64,000 bases of DNA from Streptococcus sanguinis (GTDB lineage Bacteria > Bacillota > Bacilli > Lactobacillales > Streptococcaceae). The stretch is from the NCBI RefSeq assembly GCF_026781265.1, contig NZ_JAKUVC010000002.1:62001-126000 (forward strand). The letters are read 5' to 3'. Below the pieces are notes generated by a model. That model saw only the letters and a program-made list of their open reading frames with translations, was not told where the DNA came from and made no database searches. The translations under genes and the position numbers were made by a program. Of the stretch, positions 34,438 through 42,245 are shown one piece after another (the first letter of the stretch is position 1; the number at the start of each line of letters is the position of its first letter).

Positions 34438-34710
34438 ATGGCATTTAATCCAAATAAAGATAAGTTAAAACAATCCCTGAATGAAGCCCTTTCTCAGTCC
34501 GTTACACCCCCAAAAAGCAACCGCACCTCTAAAAAGGCTGCGTCTAACTATAACAAGAAAGGCCGCTATCCTTTTTCCTTGCACCATGATGTCCGCTATG
34601 ACAAGCTGGAGGAGTTGGTGGAGTATCACCAAGCTAAATCAGCTTCAGATTATTTGGAAAATCTGATTATTCGGGAGTGGGAAAGGATGCAGCGAAAACT
34701 GAAAAAATAA
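34438..34710 (+). CDS. ParB-like small centromere-binding protein (RHH candidate)
   Basis: A 90-residue basic protein in the position of the ParB partner of a type Ib ParA. The N-terminal 45 residues are disordered and basic. The C-terminal half (GRYPFSLHHDVRYDKLEELVEYHQ, then SASDYLENLIIREWERM) has strand-helix-helix character, as in RHH centromere binders. AGAGGAGAG lies ahead of the ATG. Its likely targets are the AT-rich palindromes; this is inferred. Confidence 0.6.
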   Translation: MAFNPNKDKLKQSLNEALSQSVTPPKSNRTSKKAASNYNKKGRYPFSLHHDVRYDKLEELVEYHQAKSASDYLENLIIREWERMQRKLKK

Positions 34711-34722
34711 GGAGATAAGCTC

Positions 34723-35031
34723 ATGATTATCCTGAATATGAAAACCTTAGTCCGATTGTTCTTTATCTTCTTGGGAACGGTGGCCGTCTTTGTCTTTTAT
34801 AAGACCTACGGCTTAAGCATGCTGTTCTTGCTGATTGTAGGGCTACTGGCTCTGAAGTTTGTACCAGTCTTGGTTCTTCCTATTGCCCTTATTGCTATAA
34901 TGGTTCATTTTACAGGGGACTTCTCCTTTATAGCAGACTCAATTGTAGCTATTTTCCTAGTCATCCCCTGCTCAATGATTGCTTATCCAGTCTTTGAACG
35001 TCTGGTGAACTCTATCCAGAAGAAAAAATAA
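34723..35031 (+). CDS. Small multi-spanning membrane protein
   Basis: A 102-residue protein with three to four hydrophobic segments covering most of its length. AAGGAG precedes the ATG; it lies 12 bp after the ParB-like gene, so it is the third gene of the partition unit. No family recognised and no charged catalytic residues in the segments. Confidence 0.55.
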   Translation: MIILNMKTLVRLFFIFLGTVAVFVFYKTYGLSMLFLLIVGLLALKFVPVLVLPIALIAIMVHFTGDFSFIADSIVAIFLVIPCSMIAYPVFERLVNSIQKKK

Positions 35032-35035
35032 GAAA

Positions 35036-35069
35036 ATGAGCTTCATTCCAAAGTGAGGCTCTTTTTTAT
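35036..35069 (+). terminator. Probable terminator of the partition unit
   Basis: Stem GAGCTTCATT with AAAGTGAGGCTC, followed by TTTTTTATTT. Confidence 0.65.
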
Positions 35070-35145
35070 TTAAGGTCTATTAGTTGAAAAAAGAGGTAAA
35101 AATTGATTAAAATAGATTTTAATTTAACTTTCAAGGAGAGTGTTA

Positions 35146-36474
35146 ATGACTGTTTTTGATGAAAGAGAATTAAAGGATCAATTATTTGCGCAAAATGCGA
35201 AAGATGTTTATGAAAGCATCGTTCAGTACGATGAAGAGATGGTTCCCATCATGAAAGCCAGAGGTTATACCTGTATTCACTCAATGGAGCGGACGGTTGC
35301 CTTTACTTTTGGAGAAATAACCTTCAGACGCCGCCGTTGGAAGAAAGGGGGTGAGTGGGTTGTGCCTGTCGATGAGAAGCTAGGCTTGTCTAAGAACACT
35401 CGCTTCTCCTGGGAGTTTATGTACCAGGTGGCCTGCCTCTCTACCATGATGCCTTATGATAAGGTCATCCAGGTTATTCAGTTGACTTATCATATCCGTA
35501 TCACCAAGCCGATTGTTGTGAAGGCTGTCAAACTTTGCGATGAACTTCTGAAGGAGAAAGCAACTTATCGCTTTTATGGAGATGAAGAGGCTCAAGAAAA
35601 GCAGCCTGTCGATGTGATTTATATTGAAGGAGATGGGGTGATGGTGAAAGCGAGTGATCAGGAAGATCCTAGTCGAAACTATGATCTCTCTCATTTTGTC
35701 ATTCACACGGGAAGCAAAAAGGTAGGAAGTAACCGCTTTGAACTTCAAGGGAAAAAAGAGTTTATCTCCTTAGATAATCGATTGACGAGAGATCAAGTGC
35801 TAGACTACCTCTATAACCACTTTGACATCAAGGAAGAAACTATCCTGATTACCAATTCGGACGGCGGTCATGGTTATACACCCTATATCTTTAAAGAGAT
35901 AGCCAAAGCCCTAAAGGTAAAACGTCATGAGCACTTCTGGGACGCTTACCATGTCAACCAGAAGCTGAAGCTTGCTTTTAGGCCTTATGCAGAAGAACTC
36001 CTGGATTTAGCTTTCCAGGCGATCAAGCAGCACGACAAAGAAAAGCTGCGGACTGTCCTTGATACGACAGAGGGCTTACTGTCTACAGAAGAGGAGGAAG
36101 AAGAGTTTGAACACTTTAAAAATAAACTCCTACAAAATTTTCAATACACCAAACCAGCTAATTTAAGAGGACTTAGTTCTTCAGGAATTGGGGTTATGGA
36201 AAGCCAGCACAGAAAAGTCACCTATCGCATGAAAAAGCGTGGTATGTACTGGACGGTACTTGGCGCCCAGACCATGAGCCAAATGATTATTCTGAATTAT
36301 GAGGATGGCTTGCGTGAGCTTTTCTTTGGTTGTTGGCGAGAGGAATATGAGGAAATGATGGAACTTGATGATATAACTGGAGGGACAATCAAGGTTAAAC
36401 AAAATAAGGTAAAACGTTGCTATCGCTTGCCTAATTTTCGCTATCCTTCTAAACGTCGTCTTGGGAAAAAGTAA
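35146..36474 (+). CDS. tnpA: ISLre2-type DDE transposase (TnGBS transposase)
   Basis: A 442-residue transposase. The ATG at 35146 is chosen because AAGGAG lies 7 bp upstream. The N-terminal part (ERTVAFTFGEITFRRRRW) and the body are typical of ISLre2/UPF0236 proteins of the Mutator superfamily. Candidate catalytic residues are Asp in VIYIEGDGV, Asp in ITNSDGGHGY and Glu in GIGVMESQHRK. In TnGBS elements such an enzyme replaces the integrase and inserts the element upstream of sigma-A promoters. No closely flanking IS-type inverted repeats are evident around the gene, and element-type AT palindrome sequence follows its stop. This argues that the transposase moves the whole element and is not a passenger IS. 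Confidence 0.85.
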   Translation: MTVFDERELKDQLFAQNAKDVYESIVQYDEEMVPIMKARGYTCIHSMERTVAFTFGEITFRRRRWKKGGEWVVPVDEKLGLSKNTRFSWEFMYQVACLSTMMPYDKVIQVIQLTYHIRITKPIVVKAVKLCDELLKEKATYRFYGDEEAQEKQPVDVIYIEGDGVMVKASDQEDPSRNYDLSHFVIHTGSKKVGSNRFELQGKKEFISLDNRLTRDQVLDYLYNHFDIKEETILITNSDGGHGYTPYIFKEIAKALKVKRHEHFWDAYHVNQKLKLAFRPYAEELLDLAFQAIKQHDKEKLRTVLDTTEGLLSTEEEEEEFEHFKNKLLQNFQYTKPANLRGLSSSGIGVMESQHRKVTYRMKKRGMYWTVLGAQTMSQMIILNYEDGLRELFFGCWREEYEEMMELDDITGGTIKVKQNKVKRCYRLPNFRYPSKRRLGKK

Positions 36475-36506
36475 GTTATACAATAAAGTATATAATAAGT
36501 TATATA
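36475..36506. repeat. Degenerate AT-rich palindrome after the transposase gene
   Basis: GTTATACAATAAAG, then GTATATAATAAGTTATATAA: a further member of the dispersed family and the last element-specific sequence seen before the chromosomal promoter at 36560. Confidence 0.5.
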
Positions 36507-36559
36507 ATAGTCGCTTTTTCAAAAAAGTGTTTTTTCTGCTGTTTTTTTACAGAAAATAC

Positions 36560-36588
36560 TTGCATAGTGGGTACTTGTGTGCTATAAT
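36560..36588 (+). promoter_or_regulatory. Strong sigma-A promoter at the element's right junction
   Basis: TTGCAT, 17-bp spacer, TATAAT. TnGBS insertion about 15-17 bp upstream would place the junction near 36543-36545. The promoter reads away from the element into the small-RNA locus. Confidence 0.8.
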
Positions 36589-36594
36589 ACTTAT

Positions 36595-36749
36595 TAAATA
36601 AATCGAATAAAAAAAGACGAAAGGTGCGTCAACACCTTCCGCCTTACCGAGTAAGAACTCGTCCTTCTTACTCAGTCTTCATCTAATGATACAGGATAAA
36701 GTCCATTCTGTCAAGACTGAGCAAGAAAAATGTTCAGTCTTTTTTTGCA
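36595..36749 (+). ncRNA. Putative plus-strand small RNA (about 155 nt)
   Basis: It starts from the promoter at 36560. It contains hairpin arms GACGAAAGGTG/CACCTTCCGCC (36616-36643) and GAGTAAGAA/TTCTTACTC (36649-36673). It ends at a terminator with stem GACTGAGCA/TGTTCAGTC and seven T (36715-36746). No ORF with a ribosome binding site is present, so a non-coding product is likely. Confidence 0.65.
36608..36679 (-). ncRNA. Putative antisense small RNA (about 72 nt)
   Basis: On the minus strand a consensus promoter (TTGACA, 17-bp spacer, TATCAT; 36714-36686) is followed by the 9-bp hairpin at 36673-36649. An 11-bp hairpin (36643-36616) with a T7 tract (36615-36609) then forms a terminator. The whole RNA is complementary to the 5' half of the plus-strand RNA. 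Confidence 0.6.
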
Positions 36750-36946
36750 CTCCTCGGTCAAAGTTCTCCTTTCATATTACAAGAAATGGGCTTTCTAAAA
36801 AATTCTACCACATACGATTTTTAGAATTTAGTTGACCTTCACATTGATTAGTGTTCTGCTGGATTTGAAAAATGAAAGAAGAGCTTAATCATATATAGAA
36901 GGCTGGTATGGAAATTTAGCAGCCTTGACTAGAAATGGAGAAGAAA
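36750..36946. other. Intergenic stretch with one hairpin
   Basis: A TTCTAAAAA/TTTTTAGAA inverted repeat (about 36792-36825) could be a weak bidirectional terminator. No gene or clear promoter is seen otherwise. Confidence 0.4.
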
Positions 36947-37285
36947 ATGAACAACTTACCAAACTGCACCAAATGTAATTCAGAGTATGTCTACGAAGAT
37001 GGAACGCTCTTGGTCTGCCCAGAGTGCGCCTATGAATGGAATCCGGCTGAGGACCAAGAAGCAGAAGAAGGTCCAGTAGCGATCGATGCTAATGGCAATA
37101 AGCTGGCTGATGGCGACACAGTTACCTTGATTAAGGACTTGAAAGTCAAAGGAGCACCTAAGGATCTCAAGCAAGGAACGCGCGTGAAAAATATCCGCAT
37201 CGTGGAAGGCGATCATAATATTGACTGTAAGATTGACGGCTTCGGTGCGATGAAGCTCAAGTCAGAGTTTGTTAAGAAAATTTGA
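36947..37285 (+). CDS. yjdM: YjdM/PhnA-family zinc-ribbon protein
   Basis: A 112-residue protein with an N-terminal zinc ribbon ([25 protein letters not shown], Cys pairs at about residues 7, 10, 26 and 29). The C-terminal YjdM/PhnA domain has [23 protein letters not shown] and the ending [11 protein letters not shown]. Despite the name PhnA, no phosphonate-degrading role is established for these small proteins. The ATG at 36947 is chosen because GGAG lies 6 bp upstream. The next gene starts 7 bp after the stop. First intact protein gene on the chromosomal side. Confidence 0.88.
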   Translation: MNNLPNCTKCNSEYVYEDGTLLVCPECAYEWNPAEDQEAEEGPVAIDANGNKLADGDTVTLIKDLKVKGAPKDLKQGTRVKNIRIVEGDHNIDCKIDGFGAMKLKSEFVKKI

Positions 37286-37292
37286 GGTCTCT

Positions 37293-37925
37293 ATGAATCG
37301 CCGTTTTATCTTAATTTATCGAATTATTCTTTTTATCCTAGCATTTTTGGGTGTGTATCTGGAAATCACTAAGTATAGTGTAGGCATGCTCATGTACTAT
37401 ACGGTTTTGTCCAATCTCTTGGTCTTGCTCTTTACGGGCTATCTTGTCTATCTGATGACGAGACCTAGCGATGCTTGGAAGGCACCGAAAATCTTGAGAA
37501 TCAAGGGTGGGGTAACCATGTCAATCATGATTACTTGCGTCGTTTACCACCTCTTGCTGGCTCCCATTGCGACAGATTTTTACCGTCTAGAGAATTTTCT
37601 GTGTCATTACATAGTACCCTTGGCGTTTCTTCTGGATACAGTAATCTTTGACAAATCGCGTCAGTACCGCTGGTTTGATCCGATTTCTTGGACAAGTGTG
37701 CCTTTAGTCTACATGGCCTTTGCTCTCTTTAATGGCTTTTTCTTGAAAATAGATATTCCAAGATCTAAGGACAATCCATTTCCTTACTTTTTTCTCAATG
37801 TCTTTAAGAAAGGCTGGCCTTATGTCATCCAGATGTGTCTGATTATTTTTGCGGCCTACCTGATCTTTGGTTTTGTCTTTTACGGAATAAAGTCTATCTC
37901 TTTCTCAAAGAAGAAGACTTCTTAG
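37293..37925 (+). CDS. Pr6Pr-family integral membrane protein
   Basis: A 210-residue protein with six hydrophobic segments and the SVGMLMYYTVLSNLLVLL, CHYIVPLAFLLD and ALFNGFFL segments typical of the Pr6Pr (FAR-17a/AIG1-like) family. The biochemical function is unknown in bacteria. The ATG at 37293 is chosen because GAGGT lies 4 bp upstream. It is in operon with the yjdM-like gene. Confidence 0.7.
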   Translation: MNRRFILIYRIILFILAFLGVYLEITKYSVGMLMYYTVLSNLLVLLFTGYLVYLMTRPSDAWKAPKILRIKGGVTMSIMITCVVYHLLLAPIATDFYRLENFLCHYIVPLAFLLDTVIFDKSRQYRWFDPISWTSVPLVYMAFALFNGFFLKIDIPRSKDNPFPYFFLNVFKKGWPYVIQMCLIIFAAYLIFGFVFYGIKSISFSKKKTS

Positions 37926-37999
37926 AGATTTGTACTTGTAGATGAAAAACAGATTTCACTAACCCTTATCCAGTCAAGCAGAAAAAATACAATTTTTTC

Positions 38000-38028
38000 T
38001 TGAAATAGTTTTGAATTTGTGATATAGT
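38000..38028 (+). promoter_or_regulatory. Sigma-A promoter of the pyr operon
   Basis: TTGAAA, 17-bp spacer, TATAGT, upstream of the PyrR attenuator. Confidence 0.8.
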
Positions 38029-38044
38029 ATAAAAAATTAAATAA

Positions 38045-38175
38045 TCCTTTAATTCTATCCAGAGAGATAGACAAGGAGCAAGTAAAAAGATGGGTGGGGT
38101 GTAAGCAAGTGCGTCTTGTTTTAGCTTGCCTGACTAGATTTTTCTGAAGTCTCCTTGTAATAAGGAGACTTTTTC
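38045..38175 (+). promoter_or_regulatory. PyrR-controlled transcription attenuator
   Basis: The PyrR-binding loop is seen as TCTATCCAGAGAGATAGA at 38054-38071, which carries the conserved CAGAGAG. Downstream is a terminator with stem AGTCTCCTT/AAGGAGACT (38148-38170) and a T tract. UMP-bound PyrR stabilises the binding loop and thus favours the terminator; without it the intervening RNA forms an antiterminator. Confidence 0.88.
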
Positions 38176-38195
38176 TGTTGTTTGAGGAGGAAAGA

Positions 38196-38714
38196 ATGAA
38201 AACAAAAGAAGTTGTCGATGACATCACCATGAATCGCGCGATTACGCGGATTACCTATGAAATCATCGAGCGCAACAAGGACTTAAATCAAGTGGTCTTG
38301 GCTGGGATTAAGACCCGTGGGGTTCACTTGGCTCACCGGATTCAGAAGCGATTGGCTCAGTTGGAGAATATTGATATTCCAGTCGCAGAAATAGACACTA
38401 AGCCTTTCCGAGATGATATCAAGGTTGAGGAAGATACGACAGTGATTCCAGTAGATATTACCGACCGCCAAGTAATCCTGATTGACGATGTCCTCTACAC
38501 AGGGCGGACCATCCGAGCAGCTATCGACAATCTGGTCAGTCATGGACGGCCGTCTCGGGTTGGTTTGGCTGTCTTGGTTGACCGTGGTCACCGCGAACTG
38601 CCCATTCGAGCAGACTATGTCGGCAAGAATATTCCGACTAGCCAAACCGAGGAGATTGTTGTTGAGGTGACTGAGACAGACGGTCAAGATCGCGTTTTGA
38701 TTATGGGGGAGTAA
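38196..38714 (+). CDS. pyrR: PyrR: pyr operon attenuation regulator / uracil phosphoribosyltransferase
   Basis: A 172-residue protein of the PRTase fold. The PRPP-binding motif [17 protein letters not shown] is at about residues 87-103. It binds the pyr mRNA leader when UMP or UTP is abundant and promotes termination. The ATG at 38196 follows GAGGAGGAAAG; upstream in-frame codons lie in the leader. It is the first gene of pyrR-uraA-pyrB-carA-carB. The cognate binding site is visible about 125 bp upstream, so the autoregulatory loop is complete. Confidence 0.97.
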   Translation: MKTKEVVDDITMNRAITRITYEIIERNKDLNQVVLAGIKTRGVHLAHRIQKRLAQLENIDIPVAEIDTKPFRDDIKVEEDTTVIPVDITDRQVILIDDVLYTGRTIRAAIDNLVSHGRPSRVGLAVLVDRGHRELPIRADYVGKNIPTSQTEEIVVEVTETDGQDRVLIMGE

Positions 38715-38722
38715 TTAGCTAA

Positions 38723-40006
38723 ATGAATCAAGATGTTAAGTATGATGTGCATGATATGCCAAAGCCAGGTCTGCTTTTAGGACTATCCTTTCAGCACTTG
38801 TTCGCCATGTTTGGGGCGACAGTCTTGGTACCGATTCTGGTGGGAATTGACCCAGCGGTGGCCCTCTTCTCAAGCGGTCTGGGGACACTGGCCCATCTGA
38901 CTGTTACCAAGTACAAGATTCCAGCCTACATGGGATCCAGCTTTGCTTATATCGCAGCCATGCAGATGCTAATGAAGACAGATGGTATTGGAGCGGTTGC
39001 ACAGGGAGCCATCACCGGTGGTTTGGTTTATTTCATCGTAGCCCTGATTGTCAAGTTTGCTGGCAATGCTTGGATTGACAAGGTGCTGCCGCCAGTAGTG
39101 GTGGGACCTATCATCATGGTCATCGGTTTGAGCTTGGCTGGTACAGCTGTTAGCGATGTGATGAATAAGACTTTGACTAATGGTGAAAAGGTTTATGATT
39201 TGACCTACTTCATTATCGGAATGGTCACTCTCTTGGCAGTTATCCTCTTTAATATATATGGTAAGAAGATTGTGGGAATTATCCCAGTCTTGCTAGGTTT
39301 GATAGTCGGCTACATCTTTAGCTTGATTCTAGGGGCTGTGACTGGGCAGGAAATCGTTTCTTTTGCCAAGGTTGGGCAAGCTTCTTGGTTCCACCTTCCG
39401 CCCATGAGTCTGCCTTTCTTGGACTACGATGTGAAATTTTATCCTAGTGCGATTTTAACTATGGCGCCTATCGCCTTTGTAACCATGACAGAACACTTCG
39501 GGCATGTCATGGTACTAAATAGCTTGACAGGAAAGGACTTCTTCAAGGATCCAGGACTGGACAAGACCTTGACCGGAGATGGTCTGGCTCAGATTATTGC
39601 AGGGCTTTTCGGAGCACCGCCGGTGACTAGCTACGGAGAGAATATCGGAGTTATGGCGCTCAATAAAATCTACAGCGTCTATGTCATTGCAGGTGCAGCA
39701 GTACTGGCTATTGTCATGAGCTTTGTGGGCAAGGTATCAGCCCTGCTCCAATCCATCCCGAGTCCTGTGCTGGGTGGTATTTCCATCGCCCTCTTTGGGG
39801 TAATTGCTTCGAGCGGTCTCAAGATTCTAATCGAAGCACAGACCAACTTTGACAACAAAAAGAACCTCTTGATTGCCAGCGTCATCTTGGTGTCTGGTAT
39901 CGGTGGTCTGACCTTGCAGCTGTCTGGTCTGCAAATCTCAGGAGTTGCCTTGTCAACTATTCTGGGAATTGTCCTCTATCTTGTCCTGCCTGAGCCCAAG
40001 GATTGA
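38723..40006 (+). CDS. pyrP: Uracil permease
   Basis: A 427-residue NCS2-family uracil:proton symporter with about 12-14 hydrophobic segments. Family segments include PGLLLGLSFQHLFAMFGATVLVP near the N-terminus, AFVTMTEHFGHV (substrate-binding Glu/His region, about residue 255) and GAPPVTSYGENIGVMALN. It imports uracil for salvage, and co-expression with PyrR matches pyrimidine control. It starts 8 bp after pyrR. Also called uraA. Confidence 0.96.
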   Translation: MNQDVKYDVHDMPKPGLLLGLSFQHLFAMFGATVLVPILVGIDPAVALFSSGLGTLAHLTVTKYKIPAYMGSSFAYIAAMQMLMKTDGIGAVAQGAITGGLVYFIVALIVKFAGNAWIDKVLPPVVVGPIIMVIGLSLAGTAVSDVMNKTLTNGEKVYDLTYFIIGMVTLLAVILFNIYGKKIVGIIPVLLGLIVGYIFSLILGAVTGQEIVSFAKVGQASWFHLPPMSLPFLDYDVKFYPSAILTMAPIAFVTMTEHFGHVMVLNSLTGKDFFKDPGLDKTLTGDGLAQIIAGLFGAPPVTSYGENIGVMALNKIYSVYVIAGAAVLAIVMSFVGKVSALLQSIPSPVLGGISIALFGVIASSGLKILIEAQTNFDNKKNLLIASVILVSGIGGLTLQLSGLQISGVALSTILGIVLYLVLPEPKD

Positions 40007-40113
40007 GCTAGGTGCTAAATCATTAACTTTCGTTCAAAAATAGCTTGCTCTCAGAGCGACTTTACTTGCAGCACTCTGGAAGCCCTCATTCTTTCATAAA
40101 GGAGAATTACATC

Positions 40114-41031
40114 ATGTCATCCAATCAAATCGCTCTTAAGAACCTTGTTTCTATGGAAAATCTGTCAAATGAAGAAGTTATGGCCTTGATTAAACGCGGA
40201 ATCGAATTTAAAAATGGCGCTAAAGTCCATTATGATGAGCAGCATATCGTGTCTAACCTCTTCTTTGAGCCTTCGACTCGGACCCACAAGGCCTTTGAGG
40301 TAGCGGAGTTGAAGTTAGGCTGCGATCTTCTGGACTTTGATGTCAAGACCAGCTCGGTCAATAAAGGAGAAACCTTGTATGACACTATCTTGACCATGTC
40401 TGCCCTAGGCGTTGATGTCTGTGTCATTCGCCACCCAGAAGTAGATTATTACAAAGAGCTAGTTGAAAGTCCAACAATTACGACTTCCATCGTTAACGGT
40501 GGAGACGGTTCTGGTCAGCATCCTAGCCAAAGCTTGCTGGATTTGATGACTATTTATCAAGAGTTTGGTCGCTTCGAAGGCCTCAAGGTTGCGATTGCTG
40601 GTGACTTGGACCATTCGCGTGTGGCTAAGTCAAATATGCAGATTCTCAAGCGCTTGGGTGCAGAGCTCTACTTTGCTGGTCCTGAAGAATGGCGGAGCCA
40701 GGAGTTTGCGGACTATGGTAAATTTGTCACCATTGATGAGGTGATTGAAGAAGTGGATGTCATGATGTTCCTGCGCGTGCAGCATGAGCGCCATGACTAC
40801 GAGTCCATCTTTTCTAAAGAAAATTACCACAGACTGCATGGTCTGACTCAAGAGCGTTATGACCGCATGAAAGATACAGCGATTCTGATGCATCCGGCTC
40901 CAGTTAACCGCGATGTAGAAATTGCGGATCATCTGGTCGAAGCACCAAAATCACGTATCGTTGAACAAATGACCAATGGCGTCTTTGTCAGAATGGCTAT
41001 TATCGAAGCAGTTCTGAAAGGTCGTCAATAA
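40114..41031 (+). CDS. pyrB: Aspartate carbamoyltransferase catalytic subunit
   Basis: A 305-residue enzyme that joins carbamoyl phosphate and aspartate in the committed step of UMP synthesis. The carbamoyl-phosphate motif [16 protein letters not shown] (about residues 48-63), [15 protein letters not shown] and the C-terminal [16 protein letters not shown] are all intact. The ATG at 40114 follows AAAGGAG; the longer upstream frame has no ribosome binding site. There is no pyrI regulatory subunit, as usual in Firmicutes. A 107-bp gap to uraA shows no clear regulatory structure. Confidence 0.97.
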   Translation: MSSNQIALKNLVSMENLSNEEVMALIKRGIEFKNGAKVHYDEQHIVSNLFFEPSTRTHKAFEVAELKLGCDLLDFDVKTSSVNKGETLYDTILTMSALGVDVCVIRHPEVDYYKELVESPTITTSIVNGGDGSGQHPSQSLLDLMTIYQEFGRFEGLKVAIAGDLDHSRVAKSNMQILKRLGAELYFAGPEEWRSQEFADYGKFVTIDEVIEEVDVMMFLRVQHERHDYESIFSKENYHRLHGLTQERYDRMKDTAILMHPAPVNRDVEIADHLVEAPKSRIVEQMTNGVFVRMAIIEAVLKGRQ

Positions 41032-41047
41032 TCTCGGACAGTAGGCC

Positions 41048-41084
41048 GGGAGTGGGTGAAGCTATGTGAAGCAATCCCACTCCC
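41048..41084 (+). promoter_or_regulatory. GC-rich hairpin between pyrB and carA
   Basis: Perfect 9-bp arms GGGAGTGGG and CCCACTCCC, followed by an A/T stretch without a long T run. It may be a partial terminator or an mRNA-processing or stability element setting the pyrB/carAB ratio. Confidence 0.5.
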
Positions 41085-41145
41085 TATTATTATATTTTGG
41101 TGTGGAAGTTCGATAGGCAGTCTGCATCTTGGACAGGAGGGAAGA

Positions 41146-42222
41146 ATGACAAAGAGACTTTTAATATTAGAAAACGGAATGATTTTCGAAGGGGAAGCTT
41201 TTGGAGCGGATCTTTTCGTAACAGGTGAAATCGTCTTTAACACAGGCATGACTGGCTATCAGGAATCGATTACGGACCAGTCTTATAACGGCCAGATTTT
41301 GACCTTTACCTATCCCTTGGTTGGAAATTATGGTGTCAATCGGGACGACTATGAGTCCATTTTACCGACTTGTAAGGGAGTAGTGGTCTATGAGTATGCA
41401 CGTCGTGCCAGCAATTGGCGCCAGCAATTGTCTTTGGATGAGTTCCTCAAAGTCAAGAAGATACCAGGAATTTCGGGAATTGATACAAGAGCACTAACCA
41501 AGATTATCCGCCAGCATGGAACCATGCGGGCGACCATTGCCAATGCAGAGGATAGCATCGAGCATCTGCAGGACCAGCTGCAGGCGACTGTTCTGCCGAC
41601 TGATAATATCAAGCAGGTTTCTACCAAGCAGGCCTATCCAGCTCCGGGAACGGGTCGCAGCGTGGTATTGGTGGACTTTGGTTTGAAGCATTCTATCCTG
41701 CGGGAGTTAGCTAAGCGCAACTGCAGCGTGACAGTGGTGCCTTATGATACCAGTGCTGAGGAAATTCTCCAGCTCAATCCTGACGGCGTCATGCTGTCAA
41801 ATGGACCGGGAAATCCGGAAGATGTGCCGGAGGCTCTGGACATGATTCGCGGTGTTCAGGGCAAGATTCCAATTTTCGGAATCTGTATGGGACATCAGCT
41901 CTTCTCCATGGCTAACGGTGCCAAGACGCATAAGATGAAGTTCGGTCACCGTGGTTTCAACCATGCGGTACGTGAGATTGCGACCGGCCGAGTTGACTTT
42001 ACCAGTCAAAATCACGGCTATGCAGTCAGCCGTGAGGATTTGCCGGAATGCCTGATTGTGACTCATGAAGAAATCAATGATAAGTCCGTCGAAGGTGTGC
42101 GCCATCGGGATTATCCCGCCTTTTCTGTGCAGTTCCACCCAGATGCTGCGCCGGGACCGCATGATGCAGACTATCTCTTTGATGAGTTTATGGAAATGAT
42201 GGATGCCCATCAGGCTTACTAG
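41146..42222 (+). CDS. carA: Carbamoyl-phosphate synthase small subunit (glutaminase)
   Basis: A 358-residue subunit that hydrolyses glutamine and passes ammonia to CarB. The catalytic nucleophile is in [10 protein letters not shown] (Cys about residue 247) and the His/Glu pair in [30 protein letters not shown] starts the glutaminase half. Many family members read HPEA where this one reads HPDA, so Asp replaces the usual third triad Glu, a conservative change. The ATG at 41146 follows GGAGGGAAG; the upstream extension overlaps the hairpin. Confidence 0.95.
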   Translation: MTKRLLILENGMIFEGEAFGADLFVTGEIVFNTGMTGYQESITDQSYNGQILTFTYPLVGNYGVNRDDYESILPTCKGVVVYEYARRASNWRQQLSLDEFLKVKKIPGISGIDTRALTKIIRQHGTMRATIANAEDSIEHLQDQLQATVLPTDNIKQVSTKQAYPAPGTGRSVVLVDFGLKHSILRELAKRNCSVTVVPYDTSAEEILQLNPDGVMLSNGPGNPEDVPEALDMIRGVQGKIPIFGICMGHQLFSMANGAKTHKMKFGHRGFNHAVREIATGRVDFTSQNHGYAVSREDLPECLIVTHEEINDKSVEGVRHRDYPAFSVQFHPDAAPGPHDADYLFDEFMEMMDAHQAY

Positions 42223-42245
42223 GAAGCAAGATTGAGAGGTGCACT

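Larger units (their letters stand above)
1..36545. mobile_element. TnGBS-like integrative and conjugative element (left end outside window)
   Basis: The stretch carries an Inc18-type replication gene, origin-like repeat, ParA/ParB-like genes, MobL relaxase, a Tra/Trs-type IV secretion set, SSB, topoisomerase III and an ISLre2-type DDE transposase, with no tyrosine or serine integrase. That combination defines the TnGBS family of streptococcal ICEs, which are known to insert roughly 15-17 bp upstream of the -35 box of sigma-A promoters. A near-consensus promoter begins at 36560, 86 bp after the transposase stop, so the right junction probably lies near 36543-36545. The exact end and the terminal inverted repeat cannot be fixed because the left end is not visible. 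Element identity is strong; the boundary is inferred. Confidence 0.85.

Noticed and set aside
35146..36474. Passenger insertion sequence
   Set aside because: No clear flanking inverted repeats were found around the transposase gene, and element-type palindrome sequence follows directly; the TnGBS plan explains it better.
36595..36749. Fst-type toxin-antitoxin locus
   Set aside because: Two overlapping opposite-strand RNAs fit, but no short hydrophobic peptide with a ribosome binding site is encoded on either strand.
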